DNA from: Thermoanaerobacterales bacterium
GTDB taxonomy: Bacteria > Actinomycetota > Acidimicrobiia > Acidimicrobiales > JACDCH01
Assembly (NCBI GenBank): GCA_017577565.1
Contig: PKRH01000042.1
Coordinates: 1 to 24,840, forward strand
Length of the DNA: 24,840 nucleotides
Direction: 5' to 3'
A program made the translations under genes and the position numbers. The notes beneath the pieces were generated by a model, which did not search any database, was not told the DNA's origin, and saw only the letters and a list, made by a program, of their open reading frames with translations. Positions 13,005-20,185 of this stretch are shown one piece after another; positions within the stretch are counted from its first letter, which is position 1; each line of letters begins with the position of its first letter.

Positions 13005-14762
13005 ATGCCTCCCGAACCCGTGACACCGAAGAAGATGCCCTTCGAGAAGTACCGGCCGTTCCTGCCGCTCCCGCTCGAGCTCCCGGACCGGACCTGGCCC
13101 AACAAGCGGATCGAGAAGGCGCCGCTGTGGTGCTCGGTCGACCTGCGTGACGGCAACCAGGCGCTGATCGACCCGATGGACCCGGCCCGCAAGCGCCGCA
13201 TGTTCGAGACGCTCGTCAACATGGGCTTCAAGGAGATCGAGGTCGGGTTCCCCAGCGCGAGCCAGCCGGACTTCGACTTCGTACGCCAGCTGATCGAGGA
13301 GGACCTCGTCCCCGAGGACGTCACCATCCAGGTCCTCACCCAGTGCCGGCCCGAGCTGATCGAGCGCACCTACGAGTCGATCCGGGGCGCCAACCGGGTC
13401 ATCGTGCACTTCTACAACTCGACCTCGATCCTGCAGCGTCGGGTCGTGTTCGGGCTGGGCTACGACGGCATCACGCAGATCGCCACCGACGCCGCCCGCC
13501 TGGCCCGGAAGCTGGAGGAGACCGTCCCCGGCACCGAGGTCCGCTACGAGTACTCGCCCGAGAGCTTCACCGGCACGGAGATCGAGTTCGCCGTCGAGAT
13601 CTGCAACGCCGTGGGCGAGGCGCTCGACCTCGGCGACGACGAGAAGGTCATCTTCAACCTGCCGGCGACGGTGGAGATGTACACGCCGAACATCTACGGC
13701 GACGTCATCGAGTACTTCCACCGCAACATCCCCCGCCGCGACCGGGTCGTGCTGTCGCTGCACCCGCACAACGACCGGGGCACGGCGGTGGCGGCCGCCG
13801 AGTTCGGCGTCATGGCCGGCGCCGACCGGGTGGAGGGCACGCTGTTCGGCAACGGCGAGCGCACCGGCAACGTCGACATCGTCACCCTGGCCCTCAACCT
13901 GTTCAGCCAGGGCGTGGACCCCGAGCTGGACATCAGCGACATCGACGCCATCCGCCGGGTGGCCGAGTACTGCAACCGCCTGCCGGTGCACCCCCGCCAC
14001 CCGTACGTCGGCGACCTCGTGTACACGGCGTTCTCCGGCAGCCACCAGGACGCCATCAAGAAGGGCTTCGCCGCCCTCGGCGAGGACTACGAGGTCTGGG
14101 AGGTGCCGTACCTGCCCATCGACCCCAAGCACGTCGGCCGCACCTACGAGGCGGTGATCCGGGTCAACAGCCAGTCGGGCAAGGGCGGCGTCGCCTACAT
14201 CATGCAGACCGAGCACGGCTTCGACCTGCCCCGCCGGCTGCAGATCGAGTTCTCGAAGACGATCCAGACGATCACCGAGGACACCGGCACCGAGATCACG
14301 CCGGCCGAGATGTGGGACGCCTTCGTGCGCGAGTACATGCCGGAGGACGCCCCCGTGAAGCTCCTGTCCCACGAGTCGACGACGGGCGAGGAGGGGTCGC
14401 GGGTCGTGGCCCAGCTGCTGGTCGACGGCGAGCACCGGACCGTCACGGGCGAGGGCAACGGGCCCATCGCGGCGTTCGTCGCCGGCCTCCAGGCCGACCT
14501 CGGCGTCGACATCGACGTGGTCGACTACAGCGAGCACGCGATCGGTGCCGGGTCGGACGCCACCGCCGTCGCCTACGTCGAGACCCAGCGCTCGGACGGC
14601 ACCGTGCGCTGGGGCGTGGGCCGGCACCCGAGCATCACGACGGCGTCGTTCGAGGCCGTCGTGTCCGCGGTCAACCGCCACCGGCGGGACGCGCAGGAGG
14701 TCGACCCCGTGCGGGCCATGCCGGCCGAGCCCGGCGTCCGCGCGGCGGGTGGTGCCGCCTGA
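13005..14762 (+). CDS. leuA: 2-isopropylmalate synthase (type 2, actinobacterial)
   Basis: LeuA condenses acetyl-CoA with 2-oxoisovalerate to 2-isopropylmalate, the first step specific to leucine. The 585-aa protein shows an N-terminal MPFEKYRPF...LPDRTWPNK typical of the actinobacterial form, the catalytic start CSVDLRDGNQ (R48, D49), GFKEIEVGFPSASQPDFDFVR, the metal-binding HPHNDRG (H253, H255), the glycine-rich GTLFGNGERTGNVD, and a C-terminal regulatory domain (about 440-585) that normally senses leucine. The enzyme is cytosolic and a metal-dependent TIM barrel. ATG 13005 gives the usual short N-terminal extension; ATG 13035 is possible but has no better ribosome site. Expression is controlled by the attenuator upstream. 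leuC and leuD are 7 kb away on the other strand; leuB is not in the window. Confidence 0.98.
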   Translation: MPPEPVTPKKMPFEKYRPFLPLPLELPDRTWPNKRIEKAPLWCSVDLRDGNQALIDPMDPARKRRMFETLVNMGFKEIEVGFPSASQPDFDFVRQLIEEDLVPEDVTIQVLTQCRPELIERTYESIRGANRVIVHFYNSTSILQRRVVFGLGYDGITQIATDAARLARKLEETVPGTEVRYEYSPESFTGTEIEFAVEICNAVGEALDLGDDEKVIFNLPATVEMYTPNIYGDVIEYFHRNIPRRDRVVLSLHPHNDRGTAVAAAEFGVMAGADRVEGTLFGNGERTGNVDIVTLALNLFSQGVDPELDISDIDAIRRVAEYCNRLPVHPRHPYVGDLVYTAFSGSHQDAIKKGFAALGEDYEVWEVPYLPIDPKHVGRTYEAVIRVNSQSGKGGVAYIMQTEHGFDLPRRLQIEFSKTIQTITEDTGTEITPAEMWDAFVREYMPEDAPVKLLSHESTTGEEGSRVVAQLLVDGEHRTVTGEGNGPIAAFVAGLQADLGVDIDVVDYSEHAIGAGSDATAVAYVETQRSDGTVRWGVGRHPSITTASFEAVVSAVNRHRRDAQEVDPVRAMPAEPGVRAAGGAA

Positions 14763-14799
14763 CCGCGCCACCGCCCAGAGCGTCGGCGGGCGCGCCGAG

Positions 14800-14816
14800 G
14801 GCGGGAACTTCCCGCC
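14800..14816. repeat. Perfect 17-nt palindrome after leuA
   Basis: GGCGGGAA-C-TTCCCGCC is an 8-bp inverted repeat around a single base, 38 bases after the leuA stop. As RNA its hairpin would have at best a 7-bp stem. The one-base centre suits a DNA-binding dimer equally well, just upstream of the CRP-like site. Terminator and operator are both possible. Confidence 0.4.
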
Positions 14817-14824
14817 GAACCCCT

Positions 14825-14852
14825 GGTGTAACGGATGTCACACCGGTACGAT
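14825..14852 (+). promoter_or_regulatory. CRP-like site overlapping a promoter
   Basis: GGTGTAACGGATGTCACACC (14825-14844) matches the CRP/FNR-family pattern TGTGA-N6-TCACA except for one base in the left half, with symmetry extending two bases further on each side. TACGAT (14847-14852), a good -10 hexamer, follows three bases later. The site would cover the -35 and spacer, a place where binding usually represses. The start of transcription is expected near 14859, about 137 bases before the M1 peptidase gene. Confidence 0.5.
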
Positions 14853-14858
14853 GCGCCC

Positions 14859-14962
14859 GCCGAACGGCCGAGTGAACGCCGAGCGCACGCCCTGGGCACG
14901 ATCCGGGCGTGCGTGACGGGTCTCCTCCCGCCGGGGCCGGTCTCGCACCGCCCCGGCGGGAG
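14859..14962 (+). other. Candidate structured leader RNA or small RNA
   Basis: Between the TACGAT promoter and the M1 peptidase gene two perfect hairpins stand in series: CGCACGCCC/GGGCGTGCG (14884-14892 and 14905-14913, loop 12) and a 13-bp stem (14925-14937 and 14950-14962, loop 12). The hexamer GGTCTC occurs twice, at 14919 and 14939. It does not match the conserved segments of riboswitches I know, including the c-di-AMP type. It may be a 5' regulatory RNA, or a short RNA ended by the second hairpin with the peptidase transcribed separately. Confidence 0.3.
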
Positions 14963-14995
14963 TGCGGCCGGGTCGTGTGCCATCCTGCCGGGGCC

Positions 14996-16618
14996 ATGAC
15001 CTCCGGCGCTCCGACCCCCGACCCGGACCCGACCCCCCACCCGGACGTGACGCGGCCGGACGCCGGATCGCCCGGGGACGCGCCGGCCGCGGCCGCCCCG
15101 CCCGCCGGTCCGGCGCCCCGCCCGTCCCGCCGGCGCCGGCTCGTCGCCGGTGTGGCCGGCGTGCTGGCGGTGGCGCTCCTCGTCGTGGCGGCCGTCGTGG
15201 TCGGCGGCGCCCGCGAGGCCGACGAACCGCTCGCCGGCGAGCCGGCGACGACCACGCCCCCCGACGACCGGCCCGAGGAGCCGGACGAGCCCGCCGCCCC
15301 GCCGCCGGGCGCGGACGCGGTCACGGGCCTCGGCGACCCCTACTACCCGGACGCCGGCAACCGGGGCTACGACGTCCAGCACTACGAGCTCGACCTCACC
15401 TGGCACCCCGACGCCGCCCGCATGGACGGCCGGGCGACGATCACCGCCACGGCCACCGAGCCGCTCGACGTCTTCGCCCTCGACGCGGTCGACCTCGACA
15501 TCGCCTCGCTCGCGGTCGACGGCGAGCCGGCGACCGTCGAGCCGGTCGGGGAGCGGGACGTCCTCGTCACCCCGGCGCGGCCGCTGGCCGCCGGCGACGG
15601 CTTCACGGTCGACGTCGAGTGGTCGGCCGTGCCCAACGCGGTGCAGGACACCTCGCTCGTCGAGTCCGGGTGGTACGCCGACGGCGAGGAGATCTACGCC
15701 ATCTTCGAGCCGAGCGGGGCGGCCACGCTCTTCCCGGGCAACGACCACCCCAGCGACAAGGCCTCCTACGACCTGCGGATCACCGTGCCCGAGGGGCTGG
15801 ACGTGGCCGCCAACGGCCTGCACGTCGCCACCGAGCCGGGCGACGGCGTCGCGACCTGGGCGTTCGAGGTGCCCGAGCCCATGGCCACCTACCTGGTGCA
15901 GGTGGTCGTCGCCGACCTCGTGCTGGTCGAGGGCGACGGCCCCGACGGGGTCGTCGTGCGCCACGCGTTCGACGCCGACGTCGTCGACGAGCTGGGCCAC
16001 ACGATGGACCTCACCGGCGACATGCTCGCCTTCTTCGAAGAGCTCTTCGGCCCGTACCCGTTCGAGGCCTACGGGGCCGTCGTGATCGACGAGCCGCTCG
16101 GGCTGGCGCTGGAGACCCAGACCCTCTCGATCTTCGGCACCGACGCCGCCGACAGCGAGATGACCGTGGCCCACGAGCTCGCCCACCAGTGGTTCGGCAA
16201 CGCGGTCACCCCGGCGACCTGGCAGGACATCTGGCTCAACGAGGGCTTCGCCACCTACGCCGAGCTGCTCTGGCGCGAGCACCGGGGTGGGGGCACGCCC
16301 GACGACTTCGCCGAGTCCGCCGCCGGCCAGGCCGCCATGCTGGCCACGCCGCCGGGCGATCCGGGGCCCGACGACCTGTTCACCGCCTCGGTCTACGACC
16401 GGGGCGCCCTCACCCTCCACGTCCTGCGCCACCGGATCGGCGACGACGCCTTCTTCGAGCTGCTGCGGACCTGGTACGAGCGGTACTCGGGGCGGTCGGC
16501 CTCGACCGCCGACTTCGAGGCGCTGGCCGAGGAGGTCTCGGGCCAGGACCTCGACGAGCTGTTCGACGCCTGGCTGCGGGCCCCGGAGATGCCGTCGCTC
16601 GACGAGTGGCTCGACTGA
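14996..16618 (+). CDS. Membrane-anchored M1-family zinc aminopeptidase
   Basis: M1 peptidases remove N-terminal residues from peptides with one zinc ion. The 540-aa protein has a Pro/Asp-rich cytoplasmic N-terminus, basic RRRR followed by one helix (about 49-70, LVAGVAGVLAVALLVVAAVVVGG), a Pro/Glu linker, an N-terminal beta domain (YDVQHYELDLTWHPDAARMDGRATITA from about 123), the substrate loop GLALETQTLSIF in place of the GAMEN loop, and HELAHQWFGN...NEGFATY with zinc ligands H393, H397 and E416 at the standard spacing. The helix has no lipobox or clear cleavage site, so the enzyme is probably anchored with its catalytic domain outside. It ends after a short helical tail and lacks the long C-terminal domain of PepN. 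ATG 14996 is nine bases after a -10-like CATCCT. Its stop is six bases from that of the convergent glycosyltransferase gene. Confidence 0.94.
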   Translation: MTSGAPTPDPDPTPHPDVTRPDAGSPGDAPAAAAPPAGPAPRPSRRRRLVAGVAGVLAVALLVVAAVVVGGAREADEPLAGEPATTTPPDDRPEEPDEPAAPPPGADAVTGLGDPYYPDAGNRGYDVQHYELDLTWHPDAARMDGRATITATATEPLDVFALDAVDLDIASLAVDGEPATVEPVGERDVLVTPARPLAAGDGFTVDVEWSAVPNAVQDTSLVESGWYADGEEIYAIFEPSGAATLFPGNDHPSDKASYDLRITVPEGLDVAANGLHVATEPGDGVATWAFEVPEPMATYLVQVVVADLVLVEGDGPDGVVVRHAFDADVVDELGHTMDLTGDMLAFFEELFGPYPFEAYGAVVIDEPLGLALETQTLSIFGTDAADSEMTVAHELAHQWFGNAVTPATWQDIWLNEGFATYAELLWREHRGGGTPDDFAESAAGQAAMLATPPGDPGPDDLFTASVYDRGALTLHVLRHRIGDDAFFELLRTWYERYSGRSASTADFEALAEEVSGQDLDELFDAWLRAPEMPSLDEWLD

Positions 16619-16624
16619 GCGGGC

Positions 16625-17356
16625 TCAGCGGCGGTCCCGGGCGGCCCGGGGCCAGAGCCCGAACCGCATGCGCAGCACCATGGCCAGCATCTCGAGGCCC
16701 AGCGGCACGGTCTTGCGCAGGTCCCCGGTCACCGAGGACTCGCCGACCCGGGGCCGGTAGTTGACCGGCACCTGCACGATCGTGGCCCGCTGGCGCACGG
16801 CGGCCATCAGCATCTCCAGGCCGAAGGCCGAGCCGGTGACCCGCAGCTCGGGCAGCATCTTCTCGACCCGCTCGCGGGACACGACCCGGAACGTGCAGCC
16901 GACGTCGCTGAGGTAGGCCGTGTTGAACAGCACCTCGACGACCTTGGCCACCGCCCAGTTGCCCCAGCGCAGGAAGAGCCCCATGTTGGCGCCGTCCCAG
17001 ATGAAGGTGCTGACCGTGCGCGAGCCGACGACGAGCTCGCACTCCCGGGTGTAGGGGAGCAGCTTGAGGAGGTCGCAAGGGTCGAAGGTGCCGTCGGGCT
17101 CGCAGACGCAGACCAGGTCGGTGCGCGCCTCGCGCAGGCCCCGCATGATGGCCGCCCCGTAGCCCTGCACCGGCTCGTGGACCTCGCGGGCCGAGGTCGT
17201 CGCCACCTCCTCCGAGGTGCCCGGGGCCGCGTTGTTGTTGACGACGAGGATGTCGTCGACGATGCCGAGGGCCTCGAAGCCCCGGATCACCTCGGCGATG
17301 CTGTCCTTCTCGTTGTACGTCGGCAGCACGACGCACAGCGACTTGCCGTCCCACAC
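16625..17356 (-). CDS. Family 2 glycosyltransferase (dolichyl/polyprenyl-phosphate mannosyltransferase-like)
   Basis: The 243-aa protein has the length and signatures of DPM1-like GT2 enzymes, which move a sugar from a nucleotide donor to a polyprenyl phosphate at the inner membrane face: CVVLPTYNEKDSIAEVI (about 8-24), VNNNAAPGTSE, GYGAAIMRGL, the DxD-like EPDGTFDP (about 86-93), LVVGSRT, GCTFRVVSRE, and near the end YRPRVGESSVTGDLRK. No C-terminal membrane pair is present. It is the last gene of a three-gene operon; its GTG (17356) begins two bases after the stop of the DUF2142 gene. AAGGAGG lies 12 bases before that GTG but only six before an in-frame CTG at 17362, so a CTG start two codons earlier is possible. 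The product probably helps build a surface glycan; the sugar is unknown. Confidence 0.93.
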   Translation of the reverse strand: MWDGKSLCVVLPTYNEKDSIAEVIRGFEALGIVDDILVVNNNAAPGTSEEVATTSAREVHEPVQGYGAAIMRGLREARTDLVCVCEPDGTFDPCDLLKLLPYTRECELVVGSRTVSTFIWDGANMGLFLRWGNWAVAKVVEVLFNTAYLSDVGCTFRVVSRERVEKMLPELRVTGSAFGLEMLMAAVRQRATIVQVPVNYRPRVGESSVTGDLRKTVPLGLEMLAMVLRMRFGLWPRAARDRR

Positions 17357-17358
17357 GG

Positions 17359-19005
17359 TCAGACGTGCCCTCCTTGCGGCGGTGCGGCGTCGATCGTGCC
17401 GCCGGCCCCGACCTCGGGCGTGGCAGCGGCGGACGTGGCGACGAGGGCGAGCGCCCCCAGGCCCCCCACCGTGAGCCAGGCGGCCCAGCCCCCGAGGGGC
17501 GGGTGCCACCGCTCGTCGCCCAGGAAGGCGAGGGGACCGTCGAGGCCGACCGCGTAGCGCCGGCCGTTCGCGTAGAGCGCCACGAGCTGCACGCCGCCGG
17601 CGACGAGCCCGACCACCACGGGGAGCAGGCGGAGCGCGGCCGGCGCCCTCCCCGCCCGCACGCGCTCGACCACGACGGCACCGGCGTAGAGCGGGCAGAT
17701 GACGAAGAACGGCAGCATGTGCCGGCCCTGGGAGTCGGCGCCCACCGGGTGGAAGACGGCGGCGTAGGTGCCGTAGGCCGTGGCCGCGGTGGCGGCCAGC
17801 CCCGTGGCGAGCACCGCCCGGTCGCGGCGGTCGCCCACCACCAGCCCGAGGCCGACCACCACGACCGCCAGCAGGCCCCAGGCCCACACCGCCCACACCG
17901 GCAGCGGGGTGTCGAGCCACCCGAACGTCCCGACCGCCGACTTGACCAGCAGGTCGCCCCGGGCGAGGAAGTCGTCGAGCGCGGCGGGGTCGACGGGCGA
18001 GCCGGTGTCGACCGGGTGGTCGTAGGCCAGCTCCCAGGCGACGAGGGCGGCCGAGGAGGCGGCCAGGATCAGCACCGAGGCGACGAAGGCCGGCCGGGGC
18101 GACCGCACCAGCGCCCACAGCTCGTGCCGGCGGGCGACCGCCACGATGCCGAGCAGGACGGCCAGGGTGACGATGCCCATCTGCCGGCTGAGGACGAGCA
18201 CCGAGCCGGTGACGGCCAGGCCGAGCTGCACGCCCGGCCGGGACAGGGCGCCGGGCCGCCGCAGGCAGGCGACGGCGATCGCCGCCACGGCGACGGCCGA
18301 GGTGATCTCGATGCCGCTGCTCGTCACCGTGGCGCTGGTGAACAGGGCCATCGGCGTCAGCGCCACGAACCCGCCCACCAGCGCGGCCGGCCCCAGGTCG
18401 CGCACGAGGTACCACGCTCCGGCGACGATCAGCGCCAGGCACGAGGCCAGGACGACGACCCGGGCGGCGTAGAAGGCGGCCGCGGGCGAGCCCTGGGCGC
18501 GGGCGGCGAGGCCCATGCCGACGTAGGTGAACGGCGGGTAGGCGCCGATGGGCGTGTCCCGCACGACCTCGCCGTCCCCGTCCTCGTCCTCGGCGACCGA
18601 CCCGTCGGGGAGGCAGTCGGCCGTCACCGCGGGCCGGAACGCGAAGCAGGCGTAGCCGTCCGGCGCGAGCTCGACCGGGACCTCGACGAGCCGGGTGATC
18701 GACAGGTTGCGCCGGGTGAGCGGCGGGCCGGCCGGGAGCGGCTCGTCGTACTCCTCGCCGATGTCGAGGCGGCCCATGCCGAGGGCCTTGATGAGGTGGT
18801 GGTTCTCGTCGGGGGCGGCGGACGGGGGGTTGGAGGCGACCCAGGCGGCGCCGAGCAGCAGGTAGGGCAGCGCGAACAGGGCCGCCCACCGCCACGCGGC
18901 GCGGGTGCCGGTGCCGGCTGGCCGGTGGTCGTCGGGGGTGGGCCGCGCCCGGGCGTCCTCGGCCGGGGCGCCGTCGGGCGCGAGCTCGTCGGCGGGCACC
19001 GCCAT
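17359..19005 (-). CDS. DUF2142 polytopic membrane protein
   Basis: The 548-aa protein has a cytoplasmic N-terminus of about 37 residues and then roughly ten to twelve hydrophobic helices. It carries family marks of DUF2142: NPPSAAPDENHHLIKALGM after the first helix (about 59-77), a long loop with LPDGSVAED and YPPFTYVGMGLAA, and VGADSQGRHMLPFF late in the protein. DUF2142 proteins resemble GT-C-fold transferases and are found in surface polysaccharide clusters. They are thought to use lipid-linked sugars, though no reaction is established. The neighbours agree: a methyltransferase whose stop overlaps this ATG (TGATG) and a GT2 enzyme that starts two bases after this stop. Translation of the three is probably coupled. 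A GTG one codon before the ATG is also possible. Confidence 0.9.
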   Translation of the reverse strand: MAVPADELAPDGAPAEDARARPTPDDHRPAGTGTRAAWRWAALFALPYLLLGAAWVASNPPSAAPDENHHLIKALGMGRLDIGEEYDEPLPAGPPLTRRNLSITRLVEVPVELAPDGYACFAFRPAVTADCLPDGSVAEDEDGDGEVVRDTPIGAYPPFTYVGMGLAARAQGSPAAAFYAARVVVLASCLALIVAGAWYLVRDLGPAALVGGFVALTPMALFTSATVTSSGIEITSAVAVAAIAVACLRRPGALSRPGVQLGLAVTGSVLVLSRQMGIVTLAVLLGIVAVARRHELWALVRSPRPAFVASVLILAASSAALVAWELAYDHPVDTGSPVDPAALDDFLARGDLLVKSAVGTFGWLDTPLPVWAVWAWGLLAVVVVGLGLVVGDRRDRAVLATGLAATAATAYGTYAAVFHPVGADSQGRHMLPFFVICPLYAGAVVVERVRAGRAPAALRLLPVVVGLVAGGVQLVALYANGRRYAVGLDGPLAFLGDERWHPPLGGWAAWLTVGGLGALALVATSAAATPEVGAGGTIDAAPPQGGHV

Positions 19006-19718
19006 CACGCTCCCCCCGGCCCCGGTGCCGGCTCGGCGACCACGAGCATCTGGCCGGCGAGCGGCCGGATCGGCGACCGCAGGTAGAGGGGGACGAGGAA
19101 GCTGAGCGCCGCGGCGCGCGACTTCATGGTGAGGGGCAGGAAGCGGGGCTCGAGGTGCGTGACCTCCCACCCCTCGGAGACCAGGTAGTCGTGCAGCGAG
19201 CGATCGGTGTAGATGGCGACGTGGGTGAAGTCGTCGAAGTACCGGCCGGGGTCGAGGCGGAAGTTGGGCTGGACGAGCACGAGCCGCCCGCCCGGGCGGA
19301 GGACCCGGCGGGCGCCGGCCAGCAGCGCCGTGGCCGCCGGCCGCTCGAGGTGCTCGAGCAGGTTGGAGGCGAACACGACGTCGAAGCTGTCGTCGGCGAA
19401 CCCCCCGAGGTCGGTGCAGTCGCCGACCACCGCGGTGACGCCCTCGCCCGCCGCCCGCTCGACGGTGCTGTCGATGTCCATGGCGACGACCCGCTTGGCG
19501 CGCACGTTGTTGGCGAACTCGCACCACCCGGCGCCGAGCTCGAGCACCTCGGCGTCGGGCGGGATCCAGCGCTCGAGGTAGGCGCAGATGTGGCGCCACA
19601 CCGCCCGGCGGTGCGGGTTGGGCGCCAGTCGGGTCTCGAAGTACCGGTTGGCGTAGGAGCTGCGGGATCCCTGCGACGCGCCGTGGTCGGAGGGTGTGCC
19701 GGTCGGCGTCATCGGCAT
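19005..19718 (-). CDS. Class I SAM-dependent methyltransferase
   Basis: The 237-aa protein shows the Rossmann-type methyltransferase motifs: motif I VLELGAGWCEFANNV (58-72), an acidic end of strand 2 in VVAMDID, VVGDCTDLGGFADDSFDVVFASNLLEHLERP (motifs II-IV), and LRPGGRLVLVQPN. An N-terminal YANRYFETRLAPNPHRRAVWRHICAYLERW and the C-terminal tail resemble methyltransferases of sugar and lipopolysaccharide clusters. The target is unknown, but its place as first gene of an operon with DUF2142 and GT2 suggests a glycan or glycolipid. The ATG at 19718 is seven bases after TAGTCT, so it should be leaderless; a second ATG at 19712 would be too far from that box. Its stop overlaps the next start. Confidence 0.92.
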   Translation of the reverse strand: MPMTPTGTPSDHGASQGSRSSYANRYFETRLAPNPHRRAVWRHICAYLERWIPPDAEVLELGAGWCEFANNVRAKRVVAMDIDSTVERAAGEGVTAVVGDCTDLGGFADDSFDVVFASNLLEHLERPAATALLAGARRVLRPGGRLVLVQPNFRLDPGRYFDDFTHVAIYTDRSLHDYLVSEGWEVTHLEPRFLPLTMKSRAAALSFLVPLYLRSPIRPLAGQMLVVAEPAPGPGGA

Positions 19719-19725
19719 CGGGTTG

Positions 19726-19731
19726 AGACTA
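19726..19731 (-). promoter_or_regulatory. -10 box of the methyltransferase/DUF2142/GT2 operon
   Basis: TAGTCT on the minus strand ends seven bases before the ATG at 19718, predicting a leaderless message for the operon. No clear -35. Confidence 0.55.
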
Positions 19732-19806
19732 CGCGACGAGCCGGTGCCACGACGCGGGCTGCAGGAGGCGCCGCGACGAGCGCGGCGGCGCCCGCACGAG
19801 CGGCGT

Positions 19807-19812
19807 TAGCGT
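19807..19812 (+). promoter_or_regulatory. -10 box of the STAS gene
   Basis: TAGCGT is followed by seven bases and then GTG 19820. It overlaps an earlier in-frame GTG at 19811, which therefore cannot be the start if this box is used. Confidence 0.55.
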
Positions 19813-19819
19813 GTCGCCC

Positions 19820-20146
19820 GTGGCCAGCGATCCCTGCGTCCTCGAGGTCGTCGACCGGTCCGATCACGGCGTCGTGGCGCGGCTGTCGGGCGACCTCGAC
19901 ATCGTCACGGCCGAGCGGATCACCGCCGAGCTGGCGGCGTTGATCGAGGCCGGGCACGAGCGGGTCACGCTGGACGTCGGCGGGCTCGGCTTCGTCGACT
20001 CGAGCGGGCTGGGCGCGCTCGTCACCGTCCACCGCCGGGCCCAGGCGCACGACGGCTCGCTGGTGCTGCGCTCGGTGCCGCCCCGGGTGCGCCGGCTGCT
20101 CGAGATCACCCGGCTCGACGAGCTGCTGGCCATCGAGGGGGAGTGA
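19820..20146 (+). CDS. STAS-domain anti-sigma factor antagonist (SpoIIAA/RsbV-like)
   Basis: The 108-aa protein is one STAS domain: VVARLSGDLDIVTAERITAELAALI, VTLDVGGLGFVDSSGLGALV and a C-terminal LVLRSVPPRVRRLLEITRLDELL. The DSSGLG loop (residues 60-65) holds the serine that RsbW-type kinases phosphorylate in this family (S61/S62). In the unphosphorylated state such proteins bind the anti-sigma factor and free the sigma factor. It lies convergent to the sigma gene, with a hairpin between, and two RsbW-like proteins are encoded within 1.3 kb, so it is probably their partner. I choose GTG 19820 from the -10 spacing; GTG 19811 would add three residues. Confidence 0.95.
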   Translation: MASDPCVLEVVDRSDHGVVARLSGDLDIVTAERITAELAALIEAGHERVTLDVGGLGFVDSSGLGALVTVHRRAQAHDGSLVLRSVPPRVRRLLEITRLDELLAIEGE

Positions 20147-20149
20147 CCC

Positions 20150-20184
20150 CGGCGCCGTCGGGCCGCCCCAGGCGGCGGGCGCCG
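20150..20184. terminator. Bidirectional two-tier hairpin between the STAS and sigma genes
   Basis: An outer stem CGGCGCC/GGCGCCG (20150-20156 and 20178-20184) encloses an inner stem GCCGCC/GGCGGC with a 3-nt loop (20162-20176). It fills the 39-bp gap between the two convergent stops. There is no U tract. Confidence 0.55.
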
Positions 20185-20185
20185 C

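Noticed and set aside
14851..14916. A 21-codon frame starting ATG in the TACGAT-ATG context before the M1 gene.
   Set aside because: The ATG is part of the -10 box itself, so it would not be transcribed from that promoter, and it has no ribosome site.
14859..14995. c-di-AMP (ydaO-type) riboswitch upstream of the M1 peptidase.
   Set aside because: The conserved segments of that class are not found. Only generic hairpins are present.
16105..16140. Loss of the GAMEN motif in the M1 peptidase as a sign of inactivity.
   Set aside because: The GLALETQT form at this position is regular in a known M1 subgroup, and all zinc ligands are intact.
14573..16432. A 619-codon minus-strand frame opposite the M1 peptidase and the end of leuA.
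   Set aside because: It is a shadow of M1 coding sequence, crosses a promoter-like intergenic gap and shows no recognisable domain.
19811..19819. GTG 19811 as the start of the STAS protein.
   Set aside because: It overlaps the TAGCGT box whose spacing points to GTG 19820.
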